This document shows positions 11,201 through 19,664 of a DNA stretch of 64,000 nt, in pieces. Positions within the stretch are counted from its first letter, which is position 1. The number at the start of each line of letters is the position of its first letter. The notes under the pieces were generated by a model, which was given only the letters and a program-made list of their open reading frames with translations, had not been told where the DNA came from and searched no databases. The position numbers and the translations under genes are program-made. This DNA is from Winogradskyella undariae (GTDB taxonomy: Bacteria; Bacteroidota; Bacteroidia; Flavobacteriales; Flavobacteriaceae), in assembly GCF_013285155.1 (NCBI RefSeq), contig NZ_JABTEL010000010.1, positions 117,842 through 181,841 on the forward strand, written 5' to 3'.

Positions 11201-12321
11201 ACATCTATGGTACGTAACTCAATTTTTTCGTTATCAACAAAAACTAGTTTAAATTGATTGAAAGACCCTGAGTTTCTTGTCCAACTCTTATCGTCATCAT
11301 TATCTCTTAATGGTGCTCCCCAACATCCTTCACCTGTGTAAACAGTTCCGGCTTGTTCTTCAATAACAAAACCTTCATCATTTCCTGGATCTGATGATGG
11401 TTTTATTGGCCATGTTGTTTTAGCCATGTGCGAATCACAATCTACAACCAATCTTACTTGTTGGTCATAAAATAATTGTGCCCATGCTCCATATTGTGCA
11501 TTTCCTTCAGATTTACCTGAAGTATGTGGACGCATTGGCTTATGATATTGTGCCATTTTCCATGTTAAATCAGAAGACGTATTTAAATCATCTTCTAACC
11601 AAGTTAACTGATCACCAAGCACTGAAATTTCAGAATTTAACGTGTAAGTTCTAATCATATTATTTCCCCACGTCATTGCATAATAAGAATCCGCGTTTGG
11701 CGTATCAAAAAGGTCATATATAGAAGATGTGTTTTCATGATTACCTCTAGCTGGTACAATTGGAAACATTCTTCCATCTGCAGCTGTAGTTAATTGCCAA
11801 TCCTCAAACCAATCTTGCCACTCTGAATCACTATCAGCATTGGTCATATCTCCACCAAATAAAACGGCATGTGGTTTTAACTTACTTACCAATTTATTAG
11901 CATTTTGTCTTGGTGTTCTGTTATTTCTAGAATCTCCTCCCGCAATGAAAAACAATCTACTGTCGTCATCTGGTGCTGTTCTAAACCAAAATTGTTGACT
12001 TACACCTTCGCTATCATTTATTAAAAAATAATAATTTGTATTTGGTAATAAACCAGATAATCTTGCAAACTGATTGGTCATTCCTTTTGCTGACGTCTCT
12101 CTATCTACTGTTTTATTAAAAGCATATGCACTAAAGTCTGTACCATGATCTATGGTATCATAATAAACAGAAGCATTAGAACCAGAAATTTGATTCCAAG
12201 CCACTGTAATTGTAGTTGCAGGATCATCTAAAAGAATGAGCCTGTACTTGTCATTATTTGCATAACCTAAGCGAACTAGGCCAAGCAGAATAAGAAACAT
12301 TAGAGGTAATTTTAACTTCAT
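8248..12321 (-). CDS. Secreted purple-acid-phosphatase-like metallophosphoesterase with four tandem beta domains and T9SS tail
   Basis: Predicted exported phosphoesterase of 1357 residues. A signal peptide covers residues 1-21. An Fn3-like PAP N-terminal domain spans about 25-115. The calcineurin-like domain spans about 120-375, with GGDSRNN (128-134), GGDMTNAD (156-163), GNHEN (193-197) and YHKP (259-262). The last metal motif, normally GHxH, reads CDSH (295-298), so one metal ligand looks changed. Four beta domains of about 180 residues follow (starting near 455, 664, 886 and 1093), each preceded by a Cys-rich linker of the form CxxxGxxCDD...EDGxCNCxG (418, 631, 849 and 1061). Residues about 1284-1357 are a T9SS sorting domain (IYPNPVTEVLN). 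The gene lies 13 bp after the membrane-protein gene upstream, probably cotranscribed. Phosphate scavenging from organic esters is the likely role; the substrate is not known. Confidence 0.85.
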   Translation of the reverse strand: MKLKLPLMFLILLGLVRLGYANNDKYRLILLDDPATTITVAWNQISGSNASVYYDTIDHGTDFSAYAFNKTVDRETSAKGMTNQFARLSGLLPNTNYYFLINDSEGVSQQFWFRTAPDDDSRLFFIAGGDSRNNRTPRQNANKLVSKLKPHAVLFGGDMTNADSDSEWQDWFEDWQLTTAADGRMFPIVPARGNHENTSSIYDLFDTPNADSYYAMTWGNNMIRTYTLNSEISVLGDQLTWLEDDLNTSSDLTWKMAQYHKPMRPHTSGKSEGNAQYGAWAQLFYDQQVRLVVDCDSHMAKTTWPIKPSSDPGNDEGFVIEEQAGTVYTGEGCWGAPLRDNDDDKSWTRNSGSFNQFKLVFVDNEKIELRTIDVNNADEVAEGSNTDPFTLPEALNIFSPETGSVVTISNSNIDDNPCPVVGITCDDENATTLYDEEDGFCNCEGVPDFELVEETIAVQNSSDDAEEEIGTGLVYTESTDLELIYDDIDQLVGIRFENVQIPQGATLYRSYIQFQTDETSTEVDVTNLIINGELSLASETFTSNNNDISVRPLTVSAVNWNDVAQWETVGEAGVNQRTPYLNNVVYELVSQTGWEVGNAMTFILSGSGVRIAESFDGSAAPELKLFYQLPCNPEGTTCDDGNPNTVLDFEDGNCNCIGVEESGTLTYQVNHADDDAEEAETGGAMYTDSSDLEMVYDAYEDQFNQTVGMRFNGVTLPQGAVILDAAIQFTTDEINTESTNLIIRGEKTINSLRFTTDNYNITSREKTDAVVAWSNVPAWETVGEAGEDQKTPSLRTIVQEIVDQPDWLPYSSMSFFISGSGERTAESFNGDSGAAPQLIITYSLESNDCPTYGTPCDDGDASTIDDEEDGFCNCNGIPDDVVEAINEVLNSSDDAEEEIGTGLVYTESSDLELVYDGIDQVIGVRFDNVVIPEGATLHRAYLQFQTDETSSEDDPTNLVINGELSPASATFSSDLNNVSLRPLTLTSVNWNDVAQWETVGEADINQRSPYVTGIVQEVITQTEWVNGNAVTFIISGSGQRVAESFDGSAAPILKLYYQTPCEPEGTACDDGDATTFFDVEDGNCNCEGIAETGTLTYTVNRSNNDAEEEVASGDMSLGSSDLELVDESGSTNQLVGVRFTDIQLPADATITNAYIQFTVDDDNSGATSVEIRAEANAYSLEFSNTDFDISSRTLGNNVVSWSDIPAWETEDIGEAGADQQTPNIASLLEEILAQEDWEMFNAMTFVINGSGEREAESFDGTAGPQLIIEYSLSSLSVKDESLENAITIYPNPVTEVLNIESTVVIDQITIYDVNGRRINTLKKNNDSSINVGDLSNGVYFLEIQSGINKTIRRFVKN

Positions 12322-12334
12322 AGCATTTTTTGTT

Positions 12335-13198
12335 TTAGTGTTTAGTTTTAAGGGTTTTATCGTAAATTCCGTATAACATTAAAGTCGCCAGAGGCAATAG
12401 ACCATGCGGCAATCTGTAAACTGTTAAATAAGTGAAGTGATGAATTGAGTTCAGGAAAAAATCATAGTTAAAACCAGCAACTATTCTTGCTAGCGCCGTT
12501 AAAATTCCCCAAATAATGATGTAAATAAAAGCAGGCTTCACCAATTTAGGAATGAATAGAAAAGCAGCTGCTATTACATCTAAAAGTCCAACCACAAATA
12601 ATAATTGTCTAGCAAGAGTTTCTGTTACACCTAATATTTTAATGGTCATATCTATAAAATGACCTGGTACATATATTAATCCCATTGCAAAAAGTCCATG
12701 TGGAATAAACGTCAATGCGATAGATACTTTTAACCAAAAAATAAGTTTCTGCTTATTAAGTGTTTCAAAATCTTTAGTAAAGAAGAGTACTAAAGGTGCC
12801 GCAAATTGCATGGTAAGCTCAAAGAATTGTAAGAAGTCATAGTTCTTATCTTTCACCATACACACACCAAGTATAAATAAGATGAATAAACTAAATCCTA
12901 TAATGCTCTTTTTAAGTCTTACATAAGGAATCTGTTTCCAAAAGAGACTTACAAATGCAGACACAAATAATGTGATACTAAAAAACAAGGTAAGATTAGC
13001 TATGCCTTTGTTTGTTTTAGAACTCGTAGCATAATCATACCACGCTGTGTTAAAAACATTCTCGACAATAGGACTCATTAAGCTTTCATCCCAAAGGATA
13101 GCTCTAAAAGGTGCTCCGAAAAAATAAAATTGGTAGGCTCTTGCTATAAAGATTAGAAAAGCACAAATCTGGATTATAAAAAAGGGTTTCAGTTTCAT
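12335..13198 (-). CDS. Multi-spanning membrane protein of unknown function
   Basis: Integral membrane protein of 287 residues with about seven or eight hydrophobic segments. It starts with a signal-anchor-like helix (FFIIQICAFLIFIARAY), and two HGL motifs occur near the ends of membrane helices (PHGLFAMG and PHGLLPLA). The overall appearance is weakly like DoxX-type membrane proteins, but I cannot assign a family with confidence. It precedes the secreted phosphatase gene by 13 bp on the same strand, so the two are probably one transcript. That suggests, without proof, a role linked to the phosphatase or its product. The 180 bp upstream hold no gene and presumably carry the operon promoter. 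Confidence 0.7.
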   Translation of the reverse strand: MKLKPFFIIQICAFLIFIARAYQFYFFGAPFRAILWDESLMSPIVENVFNTAWYDYATSSKTNKGIANLTLFFSITLFVSAFVSLFWKQIPYVRLKKSIIGFSLFILFILGVCMVKDKNYDFLQFFELTMQFAAPLVLFFTKDFETLNKQKLIFWLKVSIALTFIPHGLFAMGLIYVPGHFIDMTIKILGVTETLARQLLFVVGLLDVIAAAFLFIPKLVKPAFIYIIIWGILTALARIVAGFNYDFFLNSIHHFTYLTVYRLPHGLLPLATLMLYGIYDKTLKTKH

Positions 13199-13379
13199 TT
13201 AGCAAAAAAATGAAATTAAAACCCTTAAACTATTATGTAAATGTTATTCGATAATTATAATATCTACATGATAATGTTACCTATATTATTAAATTATTAT
13301 CTGAATCTAATTTTAATACTAAAATGATAGCTGTTACATATTTTTCAATTATAAAATTAAATGCTTTTGTTTAAAAAAC

Positions 13380-14339
13380 TTAGTTTTCTTTCACAAACTC
13401 TAAAGCACGTTTTTCATTATAATACACATTTCCCTTATCTATAAACGCAACATGACCACCATATTTTGGCATTTCTAAATACACATTTGCACTCTCTTTT
13501 GCTTCTTTTACAGGATAGCATCCCGATGATAAAAAGGAATCATTAAGGGCATTAATGATTAAAGCTGGAATTTTAATATTAGGTAAAAACTGTGAACAAC
13601 TTGATTTTTCATAATAATCAAAAGCATCTTTAAAACCATGTGCTTTTGCCGTATAAACATCATCAAAATCTTTCAAAGTTTTAATGGCATTAAAATCGGC
13701 TATAGATATATCATTAGGAAATTGCTCTAACTTAGGCTTCAATTTATCTTTTAGATGTCCTAAAAATCGAATCGCATAATGTTTATTCTTCAAGCTTAGT
13801 AATTCACCACAAGAACCTTTTAAATCACAAGGTGAGGATACAGCGATAACAGATTTTAATTCCGTAGGAAGTGTTCTACCCTCTCCCACGTATTTTAATA
13901 CCATATTGGCACCTAAACTAATTCCTTTAATATAGACTTCATTATATTGTCCTTTAGACAAAACATGCTGTACAACGGCATCTAAATCTTCAGTAGCACC
14001 AGAATGGTAACTTCTAAATAACCTATTTGGCTCTCCACTACAGCTTCTAAAATTTACAGCGCAAGCATCTATATTGTTTTCATTAAATAGTTTTGCTGCT
14101 CCGGTAATATAAGGGCGTTGTGCACGACCTTCTAAACCGTGAAGTAAAATAATAACTTTATTAGATTTTTCCTTGGCATAGCTCCAATCTAAATCTAAAA
14201 AATCGGTATCTTCTAAAATGATACGTTCTCTTGTTTGCTCTACGCCTTTTACCTTTCTTACTAAACCTGAAAACACGGTTGATACAAAACTTTTTCTTGC
14301 CCAAAATGGCGGTTTGTAGGTAGATTCTATTACTGGCAT
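13380..14339 (-). CDS. YheT-type alpha/beta hydrolase
   Basis: Cytoplasmic hydrolase of 319 residues in the AB_hydrolase_4/YheT (EMB8-like) family. The oxyanion region reads LLHGLEG, the nucleophile elbow is GISLGAN, an acidic residue lies in NALNDSF and the catalytic histidine is in YGGHVAF near the C terminus. The family-typical NFRSCSGE motif follows the second strand. Members act on short-chain esters or acyl groups; the natural substrate is generally unknown. No signal peptide is seen. It is followed downstream by unrelated genes and preceded, between it and the next gene, by a repeat element at 14388-14502, so it is probably transcribed alone. Confidence 0.85.
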   Translation of the reverse strand: MPVIESTYKPPFWARKSFVSTVFSGLVRKVKGVEQTRERIILEDTDFLDLDWSYAKEKSNKVIILLHGLEGRAQRPYITGAAKLFNENNIDACAVNFRSCSGEPNRLFRSYHSGATEDLDAVVQHVLSKGQYNEVYIKGISLGANMVLKYVGEGRTLPTELKSVIAVSSPCDLKGSCGELLSLKNKHYAIRFLGHLKDKLKPKLEQFPNDISIADFNAIKTLKDFDDVYTAKAHGFKDAFDYYEKSSCSQFLPNIKIPALIINALNDSFLSSGCYPVKEAKESANVYLEMPKYGGHVAFIDKGNVYYNEKRALEFVKEN

Positions 14340-14387
14340 CTTTCTTTATTATCTGTATTTGAGTTTATTCTATTAACCTTGCTTATC

Positions 14388-14502
14388 GTCAGTTCGAGTG
14401 AAATTGCTTTTTTGCAATTTTGTATCGAGAATATTTTAAAGCATTAATTACTAAAAACTTCTCGATACAATTTCTCATGCTTCGAAATCACTCGAAGTGA
14501 CA
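14388..14502. repeat. Intergenic imperfect palindromic repeat (REP/MITE-like)
   Basis: The left arm begins GTCAGTTCGAGTGA (14388-14401) and reaches TTGTATCGAGAA. The right arm carries the complementary features TTCTCGATACAA (about 14459-14470) and TCACTCGAAGTGAC (14489-14502). The arms are about 45 nt long and diverge in the middle; a second short inverted repeat (AAATTG / CAATTT) lies inside the left arm. It fills most of the space between two minus-strand genes. The look is of a mobile or extragenic palindromic element rather than a simple terminator, because no T-tract follows. Confidence 0.7.
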
Positions 14503-14524
14503 ACTCTGATGTGATTGTTATATA

Positions 14525-16405
14525 TTATTTAAGCACAGTAAACTCAATTGCTGAGTCATTATACACTTTATGTGTTTGTTTCTTAAAATCTGATTCCTTA
14601 GCTTCAAAAATATTATCTACATAAGTCTGTGGATTTGCATCTATATAAGGAAAGAATGTACTCTGTATTTGTACTTGAATTTTATGTCCCTTTTTAAACG
14701 TATGAAACACATCTTGTAACTTTATGTTAACTGCTGTTTTCTCATTTGGAATAAATGGCTCTGGTTCTGACATACTGTTTCTAAAACGACCACGTAACAC
14801 TTCACTTCTCACCATCATATGGTAATTACTAAGCTTTAGATGATCTTGAACATCTTCTGTATTTTTAGTATCTGCCGGATATACATCAATCACTTTTACA
14901 ATCCAATCTGCTGCTGTTCCTGTGGTAGAAACCTTCAATTTTGCTAAAATATCACCTGCTAATGTAACATCACCTCCTAAAACTTCTGTTTCAAAAGTTA
15001 ACACATCTGGACGTCTCGAAGCAAAACGTTGATCGTCTGTCATAAATTTACGTGGTGTAAATCCAACACCTATATCTTCAGTATATGGTACTGGTTTCAT
15101 TGGATCACTAACAAAATCAGATATTGCTATCATACGATTTTCTTGTTGTGTTAAACGCTCGTAAGGTTGCATAAAGTAATCTTCTTTAGTTGTGTTTTCT
15201 GGTGGCCAAGTTTCAAAAGATTGCCATTCTTTTGTCCCCGTATTAAACATTTGCGCTTCAGCTAAACTAGTATCTCCATTAGCTTCACCTTTTAAGAAAT
15301 GATTAAAGAACTTCGTTTCAATATTCTTCTGAAAGTAATCAGATATACCGTCTCCAAAATGAATATTACCAACCACTTGTCTTTCACTATTTCTAGCCCA
15401 ATCACCATGACTCCATGGTCCAAAAACTACGGTATTGTAATTATTGCTATTCTTTTCTATAGCTTTATAAGTATTAAAAGGTCCGTATAAATCTTCCGCA
15501 TCAAACAAACCTCCAACAATCATTGTTGCTGGTTTTATATCTTTTAAATATTGAATAATTCCTCTAGACTTCCAGAAGTCATCATAAGTAACATGTGTTT
15601 TCAGTTGCTCCATAAACACATTGGTACTATCGTAGAATGTATCTAATTTACTTAACGGCATATGATCTAAGAAAAACTGATGCTGGTCTTCTGTTTGTAA
15701 ATTTGGTAATGTATACCAAGATTCAGTTGTGGGTTGATCTTTCATATAACCAAATAAACCTGTTGCTCTCCAATAACTTAACATGTATGCACCATTATGA
15801 ATAAAATCATCAAAGAAAAAATCACCAATACACGCTTGTGGTGAAACCGCTTTTAATGCAGGATGCGAATCTAAAAGCGAATAAGTGGCATAGAATCCTG
15901 GGTACGAAATTCCGTAAGTCCCAACATTACCGTTATTATGTGCTACATTATTTACTAACCATTCAATAGTATCGTAGGTATCACTAGCCTCATCAAATTG
16001 TTTTCCTGTTTTATTAGGAATGTAAGCACGCATATTATCATAAACACCTTCACTATTCCAACGTCCTCTAACATCTTGATAAACCATAATATTACCTTCT
16101 TCCATAAGGTATTTATTAGGACCTATTTTGCTTTTAAACTGATCTTCACCATAAGGTTTACAACTGTATGGTGTACGCATCATTAACATCGGATACGTCT
16201 TAGAGGTATCTTTTGGGCTATAGATTGTAGTGTGTAATTTTATACCATCTCGCATGGTAATCATGACTTCTTTCTTGGTGTAATTATCTTTAGCAAACGT
16301 ATTTTCTACTTGAGCAACTTTAACATTAGAATCTGTTGACTTTGTTTCTTGACAATTTGTAAGAGTGAATACAATTAGGGTAATGAGTAAAATTCTTTTT
16401 ATCAT
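14525..16405 (-). CDS. CocE/NonD family hydrolase lipoprotein (X-Pro dipeptidyl-peptidase S15-like)
   Basis: Envelope-located serine hydrolase of 626 residues. A lipoprotein signal (MIKRILLITLIVFTLTNC) puts Cys19 at the lipobox, so it is probably anchored in a membrane facing the periplasm. The S15-type alpha/beta core begins with MRDGIKLHTTIY and PMLMMRTPYSC. The nucleophile is in GTYGISYPGF and the family motif QDVRGRWNSEG precedes it. GPWSHGDW supplies the likely histidine, and the C-terminal part is the beta-rich XPD C domain. Relatives include cocaine esterase, alpha-amino-acid ester hydrolases and glutaryl-7-ACA acylase. A peptide or acyl ester substrate is expected, but none can be named from the sequence. 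Confidence 0.85.
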   Translation of the reverse strand: MIKRILLITLIVFTLTNCQETKSTDSNVKVAQVENTFAKDNYTKKEVMITMRDGIKLHTTIYSPKDTSKTYPMLMMRTPYSCKPYGEDQFKSKIGPNKYLMEEGNIMVYQDVRGRWNSEGVYDNMRAYIPNKTGKQFDEASDTYDTIEWLVNNVAHNNGNVGTYGISYPGFYATYSLLDSHPALKAVSPQACIGDFFFDDFIHNGAYMLSYWRATGLFGYMKDQPTTESWYTLPNLQTEDQHQFFLDHMPLSKLDTFYDSTNVFMEQLKTHVTYDDFWKSRGIIQYLKDIKPATMIVGGLFDAEDLYGPFNTYKAIEKNSNNYNTVVFGPWSHGDWARNSERQVVGNIHFGDGISDYFQKNIETKFFNHFLKGEANGDTSLAEAQMFNTGTKEWQSFETWPPENTTKEDYFMQPYERLTQQENRMIAISDFVSDPMKPVPYTEDIGVGFTPRKFMTDDQRFASRRPDVLTFETEVLGGDVTLAGDILAKLKVSTTGTAADWIVKVIDVYPADTKNTEDVQDHLKLSNYHMMVRSEVLRGRFRNSMSEPEPFIPNEKTAVNIKLQDVFHTFKKGHKIQVQIQSTFFPYIDANPQTYVDNIFEAKESDFKKQTHKVYNDSAIEFTVLK

Positions 16406-16494
16406 AATAACGTTTTATTTTTTGAAAGGTTTAAAGATATATATTTTGAATTTATAGCTGTTAACTTCTAAACATTACAGCAAATAATGAAACC

Positions 16495-18117
16495 TTAATT
16501 AACTTCAACAGAAGTAAACTCAAATTTACCACCATTAAATAAACCTTTATCACTCAGTTTTAAAGCAGGAATAACAAGCAATGCCATAAATGATAAACTC
16601 ATATAAGGTGCATGAAGTTTACTCCCTAATTGTTTAGCCATTTTGTCTAATTCGGCATATTGTTTACCAATAATTTCGGCATTTTTATCACTCATAATTC
16701 CAGCAACAGGAAGCGCAACTACTTTCTGTTCCGTATCGCTCACCGCACAAATTCCGCCTTCATTTTCTATTAATAGATTCACGGCTTTACAAATCGATTC
16801 GTCCGAAACACCAATAGCTATGATGTTATGAGAATCGTGACCTACAGAACTTGCAATAGCACCTTCTTTTAGTCCATAATTTTTAATAAATGCAATAGCA
16901 GGTTTATCATTTTTATAACGATTAACAACGGTCATTTTTAGAACATCTGTTTCTGTATTAGAAACTAAATTACCATCTTTAATTGTAGATGCCGTAACGA
17001 TTTCATCAGTAACTAATTCGCCATCTAAACACTCAATAACCCTAATTTCTTTAGCTTCAGATTCATATTTAAAATCAGAAACTTCTTTTTTATCCGTGTT
17101 GAAGTTATTCAAATTTTGAAATTCAACATGCTTTATTTTTGAAGTTTCATTTGCATAAACCGCTTCCCCATTAATATAAGTCTCAAGCGTTTTAAAATCT
17201 TTTAAATCTTCTACAACAATACAATCTGCGGTATCGCCTTCATTCAATAAACCAACATCTAAACCGTAATGCTTTACCGGATTAACACAAGCAGCTTGCA
17301 ACACTTTAAAAACGTCATTTCCTTTAGCTACAGCTCTTGCACAAACCTGATTAATATGCCCTAATAATAAATCATCGGGATGTTTGTCATCACTACAAAA
17401 CATCATATTTTGGTAATGTTCATCGAGTAAAGTAATTAAAGCTTCAAAATTCTTAGCCGCACTACCCTCGCGGATAATCACTTTCATACCCTTTTGTAGT
17501 TTTTCTAAACCTTCTTCAAATGTAAAACACTCGTGATCTGTAGAAATTCCCGCAGAAATATATTTCGTTAAATCATCACCCCGTAATCCTGGCGCATGGC
17601 CATCTACAGGTTTATTATAGTGTTTTGCCCATTCTATTTTTTTCAATACTTCAGCATCGTCATAAATAACGCCTGGGTAATTCATCATTTCTGCCAAATA
17701 CTTAATATCCGGATTTGCCATTAAAGTTTTAATGTCATCAGAATCGATAACCGCTCCTGCCGACTCAAAACTTGTAGCTGGCACACAAGATGGCGCACCG
17801 AAATTAAATTTGAATGGTGTTTTTTTACCGTTTTCAATCATAAATTCTACACCTACAACACCCAAAACATTTGCAATCTCATGCGGATCAGAAACTGTAG
17901 AAACAGTTCCGTGTTTTACAGCAATTTTAGCAAACTCTGAAGGCACCAACATAGAACTTTCAATATGAATATGTGCATCTACAAAACCAGGTAAAATGTA
18001 ATGGTTTTCACTACAATTCTTTTCTTCAATACTTTTAATTTTTCCGTTTTCAATAGTAACTTCACCTTTAAAAATTCTACGGTTTTGTATATCTACGATG
18101 TTTCCTTTTAATTTCAT
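16495..18117 (-). CDS. ade: Adenine deaminase
   Basis: Metal-dependent amidohydrolase converting adenine to hypoxanthine and ammonia in purine salvage. The 540-residue length is normal for the family. Metal and active-site motifs appear in order: HIHIESSM (49 onward), a catalytic-region [31 protein letters not shown] and VGHDSHNI near residue 425. The C-terminal adenine deaminase domain ([20 protein letters not shown]) is present, which separates it from other amidohydrolases. It lies 75 bp downstream of tilS on the same strand and could be cotranscribed with it, although no functional link is obvious. Confidence 0.93.
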   Translation of the reverse strand: MKLKGNIVDIQNRRIFKGEVTIENGKIKSIEEKNCSENHYILPGFVDAHIHIESSMLVPSEFAKIAVKHGTVSTVSDPHEIANVLGVVGVEFMIENGKKTPFKFNFGAPSCVPATSFESAGAVIDSDDIKTLMANPDIKYLAEMMNYPGVIYDDAEVLKKIEWAKHYNKPVDGHAPGLRGDDLTKYISAGISTDHECFTFEEGLEKLQKGMKVIIREGSAAKNFEALITLLDEHYQNMMFCSDDKHPDDLLLGHINQVCARAVAKGNDVFKVLQAACVNPVKHYGLDVGLLNEGDTADCIVVEDLKDFKTLETYINGEAVYANETSKIKHVEFQNLNNFNTDKKEVSDFKYESEAKEIRVIECLDGELVTDEIVTASTIKDGNLVSNTETDVLKMTVVNRYKNDKPAIAFIKNYGLKEGAIASSVGHDSHNIIAIGVSDESICKAVNLLIENEGGICAVSDTEQKVVALPVAGIMSDKNAEIIGKQYAELDKMAKQLGSKLHAPYMSLSFMALLVIPALKLSDKGLFNGGKFEFTSVEVN

Positions 18118-18192
18118 AACTTCTATGTGGTTTCTGCATTACATACAGAATGATAATTAATTTTATTAGGCTTTAACTGTCTGCGCCAGATA

Positions 18193-19512
18193 TTAAGATT
18201 TAAACTCTATTTTTAAAATAGAATGCGTTGATTTGGTTACTTTAAAACGATCATCAGCACGTTTACCAACAACCCAAACCACATTTTTATTCGAGGTAAG
18301 CAACCAGGTATTTTCTTTTTCAACTAAAGAAAACTTTTCATCTTTAAGATATTTGCTCAGCTTCTTTTTTCCATTCATCCCTAAAGGTTGAAAAAAATCA
18401 CCTTCCCTCCACAGTCGCAATTCTAACGGAAAACTTACCTTTTCCTTATCTATATATAAGGCGTTATCGTTTTCACTGTCTATAGATTCTATAGGTTGAA
18501 TTATTAATGTACCAGAAGGAATTTCTACTTCAGAATCTTGTTCTGTTATTAAAATTCTTACTTCACTTAATTCAGAATCCTTTAAGCCGGTAAGAATTAA
18601 AAACTCACGATGTTTTATTAACCGATGGGAATTAGATTGGATTAATTTCCCGGATTGCGCATCTAATAAGTCAACGATATCATTCCATTCTGTAAATCCG
18701 TAATCTTTAAATATTTCAAATAAATAAGCTTTAGGATTGTTAAGTTTTTTAAATTCTGAAACCCTGTATGTATTGCCATTTTCGTCTTTAGAAACTAAAG
18801 CTCTTTTTAAAACGGCTGACAAACTTTCTTCTACAATAGCTGCCGTATCACTTAAATTAGTGAGTGTATTTTGAAAACTATCTAACAAATTTGGGTTAAT
18901 CTGTTTTAAAACGGGTACCACTTCGTGACGTAATTTGTTTCTTAAATATTTACGAGAGGCATTACTCGCATCTTCTCGCCATGTAATATTTTCTTCTTGG
19001 GTAAAAGCTTCAATCTGATGTCTAGAAAACGGCAATAATGGTCTTACAATATTTCGGTTAATCATCGGGATTCCGGTTAAACCATTTAATCCTGTACCAC
19101 GCGTAAAATTAATAAGGAAAGTCTCTAAATTATCGTCAGCATGATGCGCTGTAAGTATATAATCGTAGTTTAATTGTTGCGCTAATTCTGCAAACCAATC
19201 GTAACGAAGCTCACGCGCAGCCATCTGAATAGAACATTTATTTTTATCTGCATAGGCTAACGTATCAAAATTCTGAACAAAAACCTCAACTTCTAACTGC
19301 TCTGCAAGAGCAACTACAAAAGCTTCGTCTTTATCACTTTCTTTTGCTCTTAAATTAAAATTACAATGCGCCAAAGCGAAATTTAACTCTAAAGATTGAC
19401 ATAATTTGGCCAATACAACACTATCTATTCCGCCTGAAATGGCAATAATAAGCTTGCTTTCTTTTAGAATAGAAAGCTTATTTTCTATATGATTTTTGAA
19501 GTCTTTATACAC
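18193..19512 (-). CDS. tilS: tRNA(Ile)-lysidine synthetase
   Basis: Essential enzyme that uses ATP and lysine to modify cytidine-34 of tRNA-Ile(CAU) to lysidine, changing both its amino acid identity and codon reading. The N-terminal PP-loop ATP pyrophosphatase domain has SGGIDS at 26-31, followed by AHCNFNLR, TAHHADDNLETFLINFTRGTG and RPLL. The C-terminal TilS domain carries RLWREGDFFQPLGM and KKLSKYLKDEK. The length of 439 residues is typical for Bacteroidota. It is divergent from the plus-strand gene at 19665, and a 14-bp palindrome lies in the region between them. Confidence 0.95.
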   Translation of the reverse strand: MYKDFKNHIENKLSILKESKLIIAISGGIDSVVLAKLCQSLELNFALAHCNFNLRAKESDKDEAFVVALAEQLEVEVFVQNFDTLAYADKNKCSIQMAARELRYDWFAELAQQLNYDYILTAHHADDNLETFLINFTRGTGLNGLTGIPMINRNIVRPLLPFSRHQIEAFTQEENITWREDASNASRKYLRNKLRHEVVPVLKQINPNLLDSFQNTLTNLSDTAAIVEESLSAVLKRALVSKDENGNTYRVSEFKKLNNPKAYLFEIFKDYGFTEWNDIVDLLDAQSGKLIQSNSHRLIKHREFLILTGLKDSELSEVRILITEQDSEVEIPSGTLIIQPIESIDSENDNALYIDKEKVSFPLELRLWREGDFFQPLGMNGKKKLSKYLKDEKFSLVEKENTWLLTSNKNVVWVVGKRADDRFKVTKSTHSILKIEFKS

Positions 19513-19597
19513 CTTTCAAAGGTATTGAATTTTATTGTTTCTGAAATTGAAGTCTTATTAAAAATAATATAAAATATGATTTTAAGCTCACTAACAA

Positions 19598-19611
19598 ATG
19601 ATAATTATCAT
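19598..19611. promoter_or_regulatory. 14-bp perfect palindrome, candidate operator between divergent genes
   Basis: ATGATAATTATCAT is fully self-complementary and lies between tilS (minus) and the gene at 19665 (plus). The sequence TATCTTTA at 19634-19641 could be a -7 box for the rightward gene. The palindrome contains half-sites like those of Fur (TGATAAT), but the spacing is shorter than a standard Fur box, so the regulator is not known. Confidence 0.45.
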
Positions 19612-19664
19612 ATCTCAAAAATTTGATTATCGTTATCTTTAAATTAATTTAAAATCTAGAAGTT

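Noticed and set aside
19598..19611. Canonical Fur box
   Set aside because: Half-sites resemble Fur but the 7-1-7 spacing is not met and the neighbouring genes are not iron genes, so it is kept only as an unnamed palindrome.
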